Shown here: piece by piece, positions 42,105-51,647 of the stretch
Position numbering within the stretch: the stretch's first letter is position 1
Layout of the letters: every line of letters starts with the position of its first letter
Assembly (NCBI GenBank): GCA_016936355.1
Contig: JAFGYB010000074.1
Location: 1 to 59,697 of the forward strand
Origin: Bacteroidales bacterium
GTDB lineage: Bacteria; Bacteroidota; Bacteroidia; Bacteroidales; F082
Reading direction: 5' to 3'
Length of the DNA: 59,697 nucleotides
Translations under genes and position numbers: made by a program
Notes under the pieces: generated by a model
Seen by the model: the letters and a program-made list of their open reading frames with translations, nothing else
What the model was told of the DNA's origin: nothing
The model's database searches: none

Positions 42105-42842
42105 ATGTCTAAAACCTGGATCATTCCTGACTTACACGGTTGTTCCGACACCCTGAAACTGGTGATCGAAAAACAGATCAAGCCGGATTCGGACGATCGG
42201 TTGGTTTTTTTGGGTGACTATATCGACCGTGGTCCCGACAGCAAAGGAGTGATCGACTACATTCTTGAACTTCAGAAAAACGGCCAGCCCATCACTGCCC
42301 TGAAAGGGAATCACGAATCGGTGTGTGTGAAGGCCTATTACAACGACCGGAAGAAGAAGCCGTTTCTGGGGGTACGTTCCAAAACCAGAACCCAAAAAGA
42401 ATGGGAACAATATGGTGGAGGTGAGACACTGAAAAGTTTTGGAGTAAAAAGACCCGGAGATATTCCCCACGAATATATTGATTGGATGAATCAACTGGAT
42501 TATTTTGCGGACCTGGGAAAATACGTTGCTGTGCATGCCGGATTTAATTTTGATCTGGACGACCCCTATTCCGATACCAGTTCCATGATCTGGATCAGAG
42601 ATTACCGCGTTATTCCTGAAAAAATAGACAACAAAGTGATCATACACGGTCACGTCCCTGTGAATCTTGAATTCATAGACATGACCATCAAAAACAAAAA
42701 CACCCGGCTTATCGATCTGGACAACGGAATATATGTTACCAATCAAGTGGGATATGGCAATCTGGTAGTACTGGAACTGTTAAGTATGGAATATAAAATC
42801 CAAACCACCATTGACAAAATTCAATTCTCCTCTTCTTCCTGA
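42105..42842 (+). CDS. PPP-family metallophosphoesterase (serine/threonine phosphatase-like)
   Basis: The 245-residue protein has the phosphoesterase motif order DLHGC (residues 9-13), GDYIDRGPDS, LKGNHE and HGHVP, with metal-binding Asp, His and Asn in place. This matches bacterial PPP phosphatases of the phage-lambda type, acting on phosphoproteins or small phosphorylated molecules such as dinucleoside polyphosphates. The substrate is unknown. Confidence 0.88.
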   Translation: MSKTWIIPDLHGCSDTLKLVIEKQIKPDSDDRLVFLGDYIDRGPDSKGVIDYILELQKNGQPITALKGNHESVCVKAYYNDRKKKPFLGVRSKTRTQKEWEQYGGGETLKSFGVKRPGDIPHEYIDWMNQLDYFADLGKYVAVHAGFNFDLDDPYSDTSSMIWIRDYRVIPEKIDNKVIIHGHVPVNLEFIDMTIKNKNTRLIDLDNGIYVTNQVGYGNLVVLELLSMEYKIQTTIDKIQFSSSS

Positions 42843-42852
42843 TTACTGATAT

Positions 42853-43404
42853 CTAAGGATAATTTAAACTTCCGTTCTGAATCCTTATTTTTTCAGTAAA
42901 TTCAATCAGGGCACCGCGGTTCAGAGCCGGTAGAATTTCATCAGCCAATGACAGAAGAACATCCAATTTCCTTTTTCCTGAATCCTCACCTTTTATCATC
43001 ACAAAGATTCCGGGCTTCATAATTCTTCGCAATCCATTGGATTCACAAACCACATAATCTTCTGGTTTCAAGAGTTTTTCCAATACATTAAATGCTTCGT
43101 TCAAAAACTCATCCTTGCAGACAATAAAAAAGGAACGGCGGGCTCCCGCCCTTAAAAAACGCATGCTGTCTTTTCGACCTGTTGCATCCTTTTCTTCCAT
43201 AATCAGGAAGTGTTTGTTCAACAGCAGAGGATGTTCACCGTGATAGGGAAATTCATCGGGAAGTTCCTTTGATATCTTGATACCTACCACAGGAACCTCC
43301 TGACTTAACTTATTGATAAACTGCTCTGCCGCAGTGGTTTTACCGATATTTCTTCCGGTCCCCCCCACCAGCAACCAGTTTTTATATTGCTTCTCCAAAT
43401 CCAT
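42853..43404 (-). CDS. MobB-like P-loop NTPase
   Basis: The 183-residue protein has Walker A GGTGRNIGKTT (residues 14-24) and further on a conserved-looking RAGARRSFFIVCKD segment and YVVCESNGLRRIMKPGIFVMI. The pattern resembles MobB (molybdopterin-guanine dinucleotide accessory GTPase) and related G3E-like small NTPases. No other molybdenum cofactor gene is nearby, so the role is open. It is convergent with the phosphatase gene. Confidence 0.6.
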   Translation of the reverse strand: MDLEKQYKNWLLVGGTGRNIGKTTAAEQFINKLSQEVPVVGIKISKELPDEFPYHGEHPLLLNKHFLIMEEKDATGRKDSMRFLRAGARRSFFIVCKDEFLNEAFNVLEKLLKPEDYVVCESNGLRRIMKPGIFVMIKGEDSGKRKLDVLLSLADEILPALNRGALIEFTEKIRIQNGSLNYP

Positions 43405-43513
43405 GAAAATACGCAGCGAAATTTTTCGTTTTTACTGTTTACAAATTAACAAAAATTTCCCCGAAATAAAGATTCGCATTGTCATTATATTGTACCTTTG
43501 TCTTATTCAATAA

Positions 43514-45790
43514 ATGAACAACGTTATGGACAAATTATTCAGAAAAGACGCCTTTAATTATCATGCACTGGGGCGTCCCGGGAAAATTGAGGTCATACCA
43601 ACCAAGCCTTATTCCACCCAACGCGATTTATCGTTAGCTTACTCTCCGGGCGTGGCAGACCCCTGCCTTGCCATCCAAAAAAATCCGAAGGATGTGTACA
43701 AGTATACAGCCAAAGGAAATTTAGTAGCCGTCATCTCCAACGGAACCGCCGTTTTAGGTCTGGGAAACATTGGCGCTGAGGCCGGAAAACCAGTAATGGA
43801 AGGGAAAGGCCTTTTGTTTAAAGTTTTTGCCGATGTGGATGTCTTCGACATTGAAGTAAACGAAACGGATCCCGACAAAATAGTTGAGGTGGTCAAAGCC
43901 ATTGCCCCTACTTTTGGTGGGATTAACCTGGAAGACATCAAGGCTCCTGAATGTTTTTACATTGAGGATCGCCTCAAAAATGAACTGGACATTCCCATCA
44001 TGCACGATGACCAGCATGGAACAGCCATTATTTCTTCTGCAGGACTTTTGAATGCGGCCGAAATTGTGGGCAAAAAAATTGAGGATATGAAAATCGTGGT
44101 GAATGGTGCCGGCGCTTCGGCCATCTCCTGTACCCGATTGTATATTGAACTGGGAGCCAAAAAGGAAAACATCATCATGCTTGATAGCCGGGGTGTTGTT
44201 CACAAGGATAGAACCGACCTGAACGAAACCAAAAAACAGTTTGCCACAGACAAACCCATCCATACTCTGGCAGAGGCTGTTAAAGGATCTGATATGTTCC
44301 TCGGTTTATCTGTGGCCGGTGTTCTGAAGCCAGAGATGCTGAAAACCATGGCTGAAAATCCCATTGTTTTTGCCCTGGCCAATCCGGTTCCGGAAATCAC
44401 TTACGACCTGGCACTCGAGACCCGTCCCGACATACTGATGGCTACTGGACGTTCTGATTATCCCAACCAAATCAACAATGTGTTGGGATTTCCCTTTATT
44501 TTTAGGGGTGCGTTAGACGTCAGGGCAACCAAGATCAATGAAGAAATGAAACTGGCTGCAGCCAAAGCTTTGTCGGAACTGGCCAAAGAACCGGTTCCGG
44601 AAGAAGTAAATATTGCCTACGGCATCAACAATATTAAATTCGGTAAAGAATACATCATTCCCAAGCCTACCGACCCGCGACTGATCGAAACCGTTGCCCC
44701 TGCTGTAGCTAAAGCTGCCATGGATTCCGGCGTAGCTCAGGAACCCATTAAAGACTGGGAAAAGTATAAAGAGGACCTGAGAAAACGCATGGGTCTTTCC
44801 AGCCCGTTAAAGCGACAGATGAGAGGAAGTTGCCGCAGCAACCCCAAAAGAATTCTGCTTTCCGATGCTGAAAATTACAAAGTATTGAAAGCTGCCGAAA
44901 TTGCCGTCAACGAAAAACTGGCCATTCCCATTTTATTAGGAAATGAAGCCAAAATCAAACAGATCATTGCCGAACACGAACTCGAACTGGATGGGGTCAC
45001 CATCGTTGACCACAAAGCAGAGGCCAACAAAGCCAAAATGCAGGAATACATCAAGAACTTGATGTCCAAAAGACAGCGTCGTGGTATGACGCAGCAGTCG
45101 GCCAAGGAAAATATGAAGCTAAAAAGCTACTATGGCTGCATGATGTTGTGCGACGATGAAACCGATGCGGTTTTATCAGGAATCAACAGCAACTATCCGG
45201 ACACCATCCGCCCCGCATTGCATGTTATCGGTCGGAAACCCGATGTGGAAATTGTCACAGGAATCTATATTGTCATGACCAAAGAAGGCCCGCTGTTCTT
45301 AAGCGATTGTACCATCAACAAAGAACCCTCCTCGGACCAATTGGTACAGATCACTCTGCAAACTGCGGAAGTAGTCCGACGCTTCAACATTGAACCGGTG
45401 GTTGCCATGCTTTCCTATTCCAATTTTGGTTCTGTGAATGCCGAACAACCTCTGAAAGTCCGTCAGGCTGTTGCCAGATTACACAAGGAAAATCCCGAAT
45501 TAAAAGTGGACGGCGAAATCCAGGCCAACGTGGCACTGGATCAGGAATTGATGGAAGAAAGCTTCCCGTTCTCAAAAATCATCGGAAAGCCGGTTAATAC
45601 CCTGATTTTCCCCGACCTTGGATCTGCCAACATTGCATATAAGATGCTGAATAAAGCGGCCGGATTCGAAATCATTGGCCCCATACTGAACGGCATGAAC
45701 AAACCGGTTCATGTACTCCAGATGGGGAGTGAAGTCAATGAAATTGTCAATATGATTATGGTAGCCGTTATGGACGCCCAACGAAGATAA
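43514..45790 (+). CDS. maeB: NADP-dependent malic enzyme with phosphotransacetylase-like domain
   Basis: The 758-residue enzyme decarboxylates malate to pyruvate. Residues about 1-430 are the malic enzyme: [61 protein letters not shown] and the NADP-binding [16 protein letters not shown]. Residues about 440-758 form a PTA domain, usually inactive as an enzyme and used for acetyl-CoA regulation. TACCTTTG (43493-43500) is the probable -7 box. ATG 43514 is used; 43526 is also possible. Confidence 0.95.
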   Translation: MNNVMDKLFRKDAFNYHALGRPGKIEVIPTKPYSTQRDLSLAYSPGVADPCLAIQKNPKDVYKYTAKGNLVAVISNGTAVLGLGNIGAEAGKPVMEGKGLLFKVFADVDVFDIEVNETDPDKIVEVVKAIAPTFGGINLEDIKAPECFYIEDRLKNELDIPIMHDDQHGTAIISSAGLLNAAEIVGKKIEDMKIVVNGAGASAISCTRLYIELGAKKENIIMLDSRGVVHKDRTDLNETKKQFATDKPIHTLAEAVKGSDMFLGLSVAGVLKPEMLKTMAENPIVFALANPVPEITYDLALETRPDILMATGRSDYPNQINNVLGFPFIFRGALDVRATKINEEMKLAAAKALSELAKEPVPEEVNIAYGINNIKFGKEYIIPKPTDPRLIETVAPAVAKAAMDSGVAQEPIKDWEKYKEDLRKRMGLSSPLKRQMRGSCRSNPKRILLSDAENYKVLKAAEIAVNEKLAIPILLGNEAKIKQIIAEHELELDGVTIVDHKAEANKAKMQEYIKNLMSKRQRRGMTQQSAKENMKLKSYYGCMMLCDDETDAVLSGINSNYPDTIRPALHVIGRKPDVEIVTGIYIVMTKEGPLFLSDCTINKEPSSDQLVQITLQTAEVVRRFNIEPVVAMLSYSNFGSVNAEQPLKVRQAVARLHKENPELKVDGEIQANVALDQELMEESFPFSKIIGKPVNTLIFPDLGSANIAYKMLNKAAGFEIIGPILNGMNKPVHVLQMGSEVNEIVNMIMVAVMDAQRR

Positions 45791-45805
45791 TCACACTCTG
45801 ACCAT

Positions 45806-45841
45806 AAAAAAAGTCCCTGAACAATTTCAGGGACTTTTTTT
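45806..45841 (+). terminator. Terminator after maeB
   Basis: AAAAAAAGTCCCTGA pairs with TCAGGGACTTTTTTT around a short loop, with T run. Confidence 0.88.
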
Positions 45842-45964
45842 ATGCCTTCAACTAAGCAAAACTAATATCTGATATAGTTAAATTTACTAAAAATGAACCT
45901 TAATTTAGTGGGATTTATACAACTGGTTTAGTAGCTTATCCTTAGCTTTGCAAAAATTTTTTGG

Positions 45965-47245
45965 ATGAAGAAAACTTTACTCTGGATCTTAATTTTTGGA
46001 TACTTTACCGTTAAAGGACAGGATACGCTCACTGTGATGCAATACAACCTGCTGAATTACGGAAACTATACCAGTTATTGTACCCATAGCAATAACAGCG
46101 AAACGGCAAAAAACGGATACATAGCTACCATCGTACATTATGTGAATCCTGATATTCTCACGGTCAATGAAATGGCAGCCAGTGCAACGGCCATTCAAAA
46201 CCTGTTGGATAATTCGTTAAACACCAACGGGGTCACCAAATATTCAGTTGCCAATTTTATCAGACAAGATCTTTCTTCTTACCTGGTCAATGCCTTGTAT
46301 TATAACCACGATAAACTCGGATTAGCGGGTCATACCATTGCACAAAGCACCACCCGTGATGTCGATGTGTTTAAATTATACTACAAATCTTCGACGTTGG
46401 ATCAGGGTGATACTGTTTTTATTTATTGTGTATCGGCTCACCTTAAAGCCGGTTCTTACACCAGCGATGCCAATGAGAGAGCCACCATGGCTGCGAATAC
46501 CATGAATTACCTGACTACTCATGATCCCAATGAAAATTATATGATCATGGGAGACTTTAACCTGTACAACTCCGATGAAGCAGCATACCAGATACTGACC
46601 ACCAATTCCACGCTTCATTTCAACGATCCTGTTAACCAGGCCGGCGACTGGCACAACAATTCGCAATATGCCCTTTACCATACACAAAGTACACACACCA
46701 CCAGTTCCGGTTGCGCGTCCACCGGGGGAATGGATGACCGTTTTGATTTCATCCTGATCTCCGATAACATCAAAAACAACAACAAAAAAGTACAATACAT
46801 ACCGGGTACCTACCACGCTGTGGGTCAGGATGGTCTACATTTTAATTCGGCACTCAATGTCGCACCGGAAGATACTGCAGCTCCTTCAAATGTAATTTCA
46901 GCGTTGTATAACAATTCCGATCATTTGCCTGTTACCCTCAAAGTACGTGTGGATGTAGCCACAGGCATTCACCAGTGGAGCGAATCGTCCTTTGAAAGAA
47001 TAAAATATGCCAATCCAGTATCAAATACAGCCCGGTTTACGGTTCAGGTAAACCGAAAATCAACACTTCAGGTTGATATTTACTCCCTTCTGGGGCAAAA
47101 GGAGATGAAACAAGAATTTGCTTTGGACAGAGGATGGCAGAATTTTAACATGGATGTGAGCCGTCTGCCACGGGGGATATACATTGTGCGGTTTACCGAT
47201 AAAAACAACGACATCCAATACAGTCAGAAATTAATCAAACAATAG
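45965..47245 (+). CDS. Secreted endonuclease/exonuclease/phosphatase-fold protein with T9SS sorting domain
   Basis: The 426-residue protein has a short signal peptide (to about residue 19, FTVKGQD) and an EEP-fold domain: VMQYNLLNYGNY, TVNEMAASATAIQ, YCVSAHLKAGS, IMGDFNLYNSDEAAY and NNSDHLPVTLKV (catalytic Asp-His). A type A T9SS sorting domain occupies about residues 345-426 (ANPVSNTARFTVQVNRKS, IYSLLGQ, LPRGIYIVRF, QKLIKQ). It is probably an extracellular DNase, RNase or phosphodiesterase. TAGCTTTG (45943-45950) is the probable -7 box. Confidence 0.9.
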   Translation: MKKTLLWILIFGYFTVKGQDTLTVMQYNLLNYGNYTSYCTHSNNSETAKNGYIATIVHYVNPDILTVNEMAASATAIQNLLDNSLNTNGVTKYSVANFIRQDLSSYLVNALYYNHDKLGLAGHTIAQSTTRDVDVFKLYYKSSTLDQGDTVFIYCVSAHLKAGSYTSDANERATMAANTMNYLTTHDPNENYMIMGDFNLYNSDEAAYQILTTNSTLHFNDPVNQAGDWHNNSQYALYHTQSTHTTSSGCASTGGMDDRFDFILISDNIKNNNKKVQYIPGTYHAVGQDGLHFNSALNVAPEDTAAPSNVISALYNNSDHLPVTLKVRVDVATGIHQWSESSFERIKYANPVSNTARFTVQVNRKSTLQVDIYSLLGQKEMKQEFALDRGWQNFNMDVSRLPRGIYIVRFTDKNNDIQYSQKLIKQ

Positions 47246-47250
47246 ATCAA

Positions 47251-47279
47251 AAAAAAACCGGCAAATGCCGGTTTTTTTT
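47251..47279 (+). terminator. Terminator between convergent genes
   Basis: AAAAAAACCGGCA pairs with TGCCGGTTTTTTT around a two- or three-base loop; A and T runs allow action on both strands (nuclease gene and EF-G2 gene). Confidence 0.85.
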
Positions 47280-47307
47280 GCAATAGATATGCTCACAAAA
47301 GGAAGAA

Positions 47308-49446
47308 TTAATCTTCTTCTTCTTTGCTTGCTTCTTCGTACTCTTTCAACAGGCGATCCTGAACATCGGTGGGTACCTGCTGGTATTGGTCAAATTTCAT
47401 GCTAAACACACCACGTCCGGATGTAATTGAACTCAATGTGGTTGCATAACGAGCCATCTCTGCACCGGGTACTTTGGCACGAATGATCTGGTTCTTTCCT
47501 TTGCTGTCCATTCCCATGATCATACCGCGACGCCCCTGCAGATCCGTCATAACAGATCCCATCATATCTTCAGGAACCATAATTTCCACATCATACACCG
47601 GCTCCATAATTTTTGGTCCGGCTGATTTGAAAGCCATACTGAAAGCATTTCTTCCGGCCAGTTTAAATGAAATTTCGTTGGAATCCACCGGGTGCATTTT
47701 GCCATCGTAAACATAAACTACAATATCACGGGCATAGGAACCAGTCAGCGGACCTTCATTCATACGTTCCATAATCCCTTTCAGAATAGCAGGCATGAAT
47801 CGAGCGTCAATGGCTCCACCCACGATACAGTTGTGAAAGATCAGCTTACCACCCCAGGGCAATGCATGTTCTTCTGTACCACGAACCGGAATATCGGTAG
47901 GTTTGGGATAGTTTTCCTCATAGGGCTGAATGCGCAAATGGACTTCGCCAAATTGTCCGGCACCGCCCGATTGCTTTTTATGCCGATAATCGGCATTGGC
48001 AATCTTGGTAATGGTTTCCCGATAAGGAACCTTGGGAGTATACAGTTCCACTTCCAGGTTGTTGGCTTTATTCAAATACCATTTGACCGTATTGATATGA
48101 AACTCTCCCTGACTTTTGATCAACTGTTGTTTCAATTCGCGGGAATATTCAATTCCAAGTGTAGGGTCTGTTTTGTGCATTTCATGCAGTATCGCTCCCA
48201 TTTTTTCATCATCAGCCGAGTTTTCAGCCTTAATTGCCACAATATACAGAGGATCGGGAATTTCAATTTTGGGGAACCCGCCATCCTGAATACCTCCATC
48301 CATCAGCGTATCACCCGTACGGACATCTTTTAACTTAATCGTTGTTGCAATGTCACCCGCTACAACCTGATTGATCTTTTCACGGTTTTTACCGTTGAGC
48401 AGGAATAACTGGGTAATTCGTTCCTTATTTTCAGTGCGTGAATCCACCAGATCCATCCCTTCATTAATTACTCCACTGCAGACTTTGAAGTAAGAAACCT
48501 CACCCAAATGCTGTTCAATTGAAGTTTTAAAAACAAACAACGAAGGTTTGGCATTTTCATCACATCGAAACGATTGTCCGTCTATTGTTTCATGAGCAGG
48601 CATATCGGACGGTGCAGGACAGGATTTGGAAATAAAATCCAACAAACGCGATACTCCGATACTGTGCTTGGCAGAACCCGCCAATACGGGGAAAATACTG
48701 CGTGAAATAAGTCCCAACCGGAGTCCTTCTCTCATTTCCTCAATAGTAAGAGTATCTTGTTCGAAATATTTTTCCATCAATTCTTCCGATCCTTCAGCTG
48801 CATTTTCGATGAGCTTCAAATGCAATTCATTGGCCCGGTCCATTTCTGATTCAGGGATGTCTGTAACTTCAGGTTCGCCACCCCCCTCTTTAAATTTCAG
48901 TTGCTTCATCAAAACCAGGTCAATGATGGTATCAAAGCCCTCACCCGGATTAACCGGATACTGTGCTACGGTTACTTTTTCTCCAAAATATTCAGCCAAT
49001 GCGTTGACTGTATCATTAAAATTGGCCATGTGATGGTCCAGTTGATTTACCAGAAAAACCACCGGACTCTCCGTTTTCACCGTTTGGCGCCAGGCTGTTT
49101 CCGTTGTTGCTTCAACACCTGCCTGACCGTTGACCAGCATAATAGCGGTATCGGCAACACGCAGTGAGGCAATGGTTTCCCCCACGTAGTCAGCAAATCC
49201 CGGATTATCAATAAGGTTGATTTTTTTGTTGTCATACAGTGTGTGCATCAGGGAGGAGTGCACAGAATGTTCTTTTTCCTGTTCGATGGGCCTGTAATCG
49301 GAAACCGAATTTCTGTCATCAACAGTTCCTTTACGGGTGATGACTTTCCCTTCGAACAACATGGCCTCGGCCAGGGTCGTCTTTCCCGATTTGGCCCCTC
49401 CCACAAGGGCAACGTTTCGAATTTCGTTTGTCTTATATACTTTCAT
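47308..49446 (-). CDS. fusA2: Elongation factor G paralogue (EF-G2 type)
   Basis: The 712-residue protein has the five EF-G domains, but the GTPase motifs differ from canonical EF-G. G1 is GGAKSGKT (residues 16-23). Switch I lacks RGITI (KEHSVHSS instead). G3 is DNPGFAD (80-86), so the catalytic His of DTPGH is Phe84 and the Thr is Asn81. G4 is NQLD and G5 AGSAKHS. I recall that Bacteroides thetaiotaomicron uses an EF-G2 that drives translocation without measurable GTP hydrolysis during starvation; this gene looks like its counterpart. A TACATTTG -7 element at 49583-49576 would give a leader of about 130 bases. Confidence 0.88.
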   Translation of the reverse strand: MKVYKTNEIRNVALVGGAKSGKTTLAEAMLFEGKVITRKGTVDDRNSVSDYRPIEQEKEHSVHSSLMHTLYDNKKINLIDNPGFADYVGETIASLRVADTAIMLVNGQAGVEATTETAWRQTVKTESPVVFLVNQLDHHMANFNDTVNALAEYFGEKVTVAQYPVNPGEGFDTIIDLVLMKQLKFKEGGGEPEVTDIPESEMDRANELHLKLIENAAEGSEELMEKYFEQDTLTIEEMREGLRLGLISRSIFPVLAGSAKHSIGVSRLLDFISKSCPAPSDMPAHETIDGQSFRCDENAKPSLFVFKTSIEQHLGEVSYFKVCSGVINEGMDLVDSRTENKERITQLFLLNGKNREKINQVVAGDIATTIKLKDVRTGDTLMDGGIQDGGFPKIEIPDPLYIVAIKAENSADDEKMGAILHEMHKTDPTLGIEYSRELKQQLIKSQGEFHINTVKWYLNKANNLEVELYTPKVPYRETITKIANADYRHKKQSGGAGQFGEVHLRIQPYEENYPKPTDIPVRGTEEHALPWGGKLIFHNCIVGGAIDARFMPAILKGIMERMNEGPLTGSYARDIVVYVYDGKMHPVDSNEISFKLAGRNAFSMAFKSAGPKIMEPVYDVEIMVPEDMMGSVMTDLQGRRGMIMGMDSKGKNQIIRAKVPGAEMARYATTLSSITSGRGVFSMKFDQYQQVPTDVQDRLLKEYEEASKEEED

Positions 49447-50086
49447 CTTTTTAGTTATTTAAGCGTTATAAACTGTCTGCGGAAACCAAAATGAACCACA
49501 GGTTAATTTTTCTCAATCGATTGCAGTAATCAAGAATATTTTTCCTTTTAAAACCGCCAGAAATGCGAAAGACGACAAATGTAAAAAAAAAGGATGATTA
49601 AAAAAATAGGCCTATTTATTTAGAAAGATTCAACAATAGGAATTCATTGAACTGAAAATCAAAATACTATTTTCCTAAAATAATACTTTTTCCCATTTTA
49701 AAACATAAATTCTATATTGATACAATTTAGATCGATTTTTAATAAGGAATTTTTCAGTATGGAAAAATATTCTCAATTGTTTATAAAATTTAGGCTTCCG
49801 GATTTCCTTTGCAAAATAACAGGAATCCTGTTTTTGGTTGTTTCAATTTTCCGGTAGTAATAATTTAACTTGTTTTTTGTCAAGCTTTTTCATATATTGC
49901 ATAGTTAAATAGGATGTTATTGCCAGGAGGAAGAGGCAAGATATTGGTGAAATGGAAATTTCTCAATTTGGGAAATTGAAGAAATGATAAAAACCATTCC
50001 AAAAGCGGCGAAAAACATGATATTAAATATATTTTTAAAGTAATCCATCAGATAAACCGATTTGGGAAAAACAACAAGACTAGCTT
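49447..50086. other. 640-base AT-rich intergenic region
   Basis: It holds the EF-G2 leader and promoter on the minus side (-7 box 49583-49576), a 14-base palindrome AAATAGGCCTATTT (49604-49617) and a weak hairpin TCAATTT/AAATTGA (49963-49979). No ORF with coding character, tRNA or clear TAnnTTTG promoter for the next gene is visible. A small RNA cannot be excluded. Confidence 0.45.
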
Positions 50087-51598
50087 ATGTTTTTGAAATC
50101 TACTTTTTTTAGGAATTTTCTCGTCTTCGCTTTGACAACAGCTTCCATTGGAATTGTCTCAGGGCAAGAAGCGATTGTGATTCACAAAGACAGCCGGGTT
50201 TTTACATTATCGGCTTTGCATCAAGCCCTTCCCGTGCAATTTCAGACTCGACTGACGATAAGCAATCATATTTCCACGTTCAAATCCAACCTGGTCGAAA
50301 ACATTAAGATTGATACCGCCGTGGTTCAATCTGTTTTGAATACTCCCCGTCGATACAGCTACCTTTACAACTCATCGGGTAATACGGCCCGGCGGAATTC
50401 AGAAGAATACAAAAATGGTGCCTGGTCTCAACTAACTACCGATACCCTAACTTATGATGCCGATGGAAATCCCCTTTCATCCACATGGAAAAACTGGGTC
50501 AGCGGGCAATGGCAAAATGCTTCTATGAAGCGAAACCAATATGGCGCCCAAAACAGCTTGCTTAATTCAGTTACAAAATCATGGAGTAATGGATCCTGGG
50601 TCAATGTGGACACCAGTTATTATACCTACAACAGTAACTGGAAAAAAGTAGCCTATTATAAAAAGGTTTGGAACGGAACCAAGTGGCTTAACAATTCCTA
50701 TGAGATATACACCTATGATGCGAACGGTCGCATGTTGGTTACGTACCGATACGTTTGGCAGGATTCAACCTGGGTTAATCAGCAACGCTATCTATTTTCC
50801 TATGACCAAAACGGAAATGTAGACAGCAGCATGATCCAAAACGGAGACCGTCAGCAGTGGATTAATTTTTACCTGGAAACATATACCTATGATGCTTCCA
50901 AAAACCGAACTTCATACCTCGGTAAATTCTGGTCCACCACAAAAAATGACTGGGAAAACTTCGAGCAATACACTTATACTTACAACTCTTCCGGATACAG
51001 GACCTCTGCTACAGGGGAAAAATGGGAATCCAATGCCTGGGTAAACTCCGACAAAGGACAGTATTTCTATGATGTATACGGAGGGCTGGAATCCGCACAA
51101 ACACAAATTTGGAAAAACAGTGCCTGGGCCGATACCACATTGGCTCAGTATGTATTTGACCAAAACGGAAATGCCACTACAGGCGATTATTACGTCAAAA
51201 ATGGAAATTCCTGGGAACAGAACTCAGACGGTTTACTGGAGGTATCTTACAATTACAATCTCGATATTGCCTATTACACCGGTTATCATGTACAGGCAAG
51301 TTATCCGGTCGCAACCGGAATCAGAAATAACTGGAGTGATGTTTCAAAATTCATCTGCGGGCCAAACCCCGTGCATAATGAAGCAAACCTAATTTTTGAC
51401 CTCGATAAGACATTAAATGTACAAGTTGATCTCTATAACCTCAACGGAGAGGTAGTCCTTCATATTTATAATGGGTTGCTGGAAAAAGGATCGCACAATT
51501 ATTCAATAGATATGTCAGGAATTCCTGCAGGCATTTACATTGCCACTTTGAAATCCGGAGTCCATTCTAAATCTTTAAAATTGATTCATCTGCATTAA
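50087..51598 (+). CDS. Secreted repeat protein with YD/W-rich repeats and T9SS sorting domain
   Basis: The 503-residue protein has a signal peptide (to about residue 27, GIVSGQE) and about ten imperfect repeats of roughly 35-40 residues between about 95 and 415. Each pairs a W-x(3,5)-W-x-N element (WSNGSWVNV, WNGTKWLNN, WESNAWVNS) with a YTYDxNGN element (TYDADGN, TYDANGR, VFDQNGN). The Tyr-Asp-Gly part recalls RHS/YD repeats of carbohydrate-binding beta-structures. The last ~80 residues are a type A sorting domain (GPNPVHNEANLIFDL, YNLNGEVVLHI, GIPAGIYIATL). It is probably attached to the cell surface. The next gene, another T9SS substrate, follows after 49 bases. Confidence 0.8.
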   Translation: MFLKSTFFRNFLVFALTTASIGIVSGQEAIVIHKDSRVFTLSALHQALPVQFQTRLTISNHISTFKSNLVENIKIDTAVVQSVLNTPRRYSYLYNSSGNTARRNSEEYKNGAWSQLTTDTLTYDADGNPLSSTWKNWVSGQWQNASMKRNQYGAQNSLLNSVTKSWSNGSWVNVDTSYYTYNSNWKKVAYYKKVWNGTKWLNNSYEIYTYDANGRMLVTYRYVWQDSTWVNQQRYLFSYDQNGNVDSSMIQNGDRQQWINFYLETYTYDASKNRTSYLGKFWSTTKNDWENFEQYTYTYNSSGYRTSATGEKWESNAWVNSDKGQYFYDVYGGLESAQTQIWKNSAWADTTLAQYVFDQNGNATTGDYYVKNGNSWEQNSDGLLEVSYNYNLDIAYYTGYHVQASYPVATGIRNNWSDVSKFICGPNPVHNEANLIFDLDKTLNVQVDLYNLNGEVVLHIYNGLLEKGSHNYSIDMSGIPAGIYIATLKSGVHSKSLKLIHLH

Positions 51599-51647
51599 AT
51601 TTTGGAATTAATTCAAATAACCACAGAACTACAAAAAACACCATATC

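Noticed and set aside
49604..49617. AAATAGGCCTATTT as an operator
   Set aside because: It is a perfect palindrome, but 14 bases in an AT-rich gap, with no repeat and no promoter beside it, is too little to support a function.
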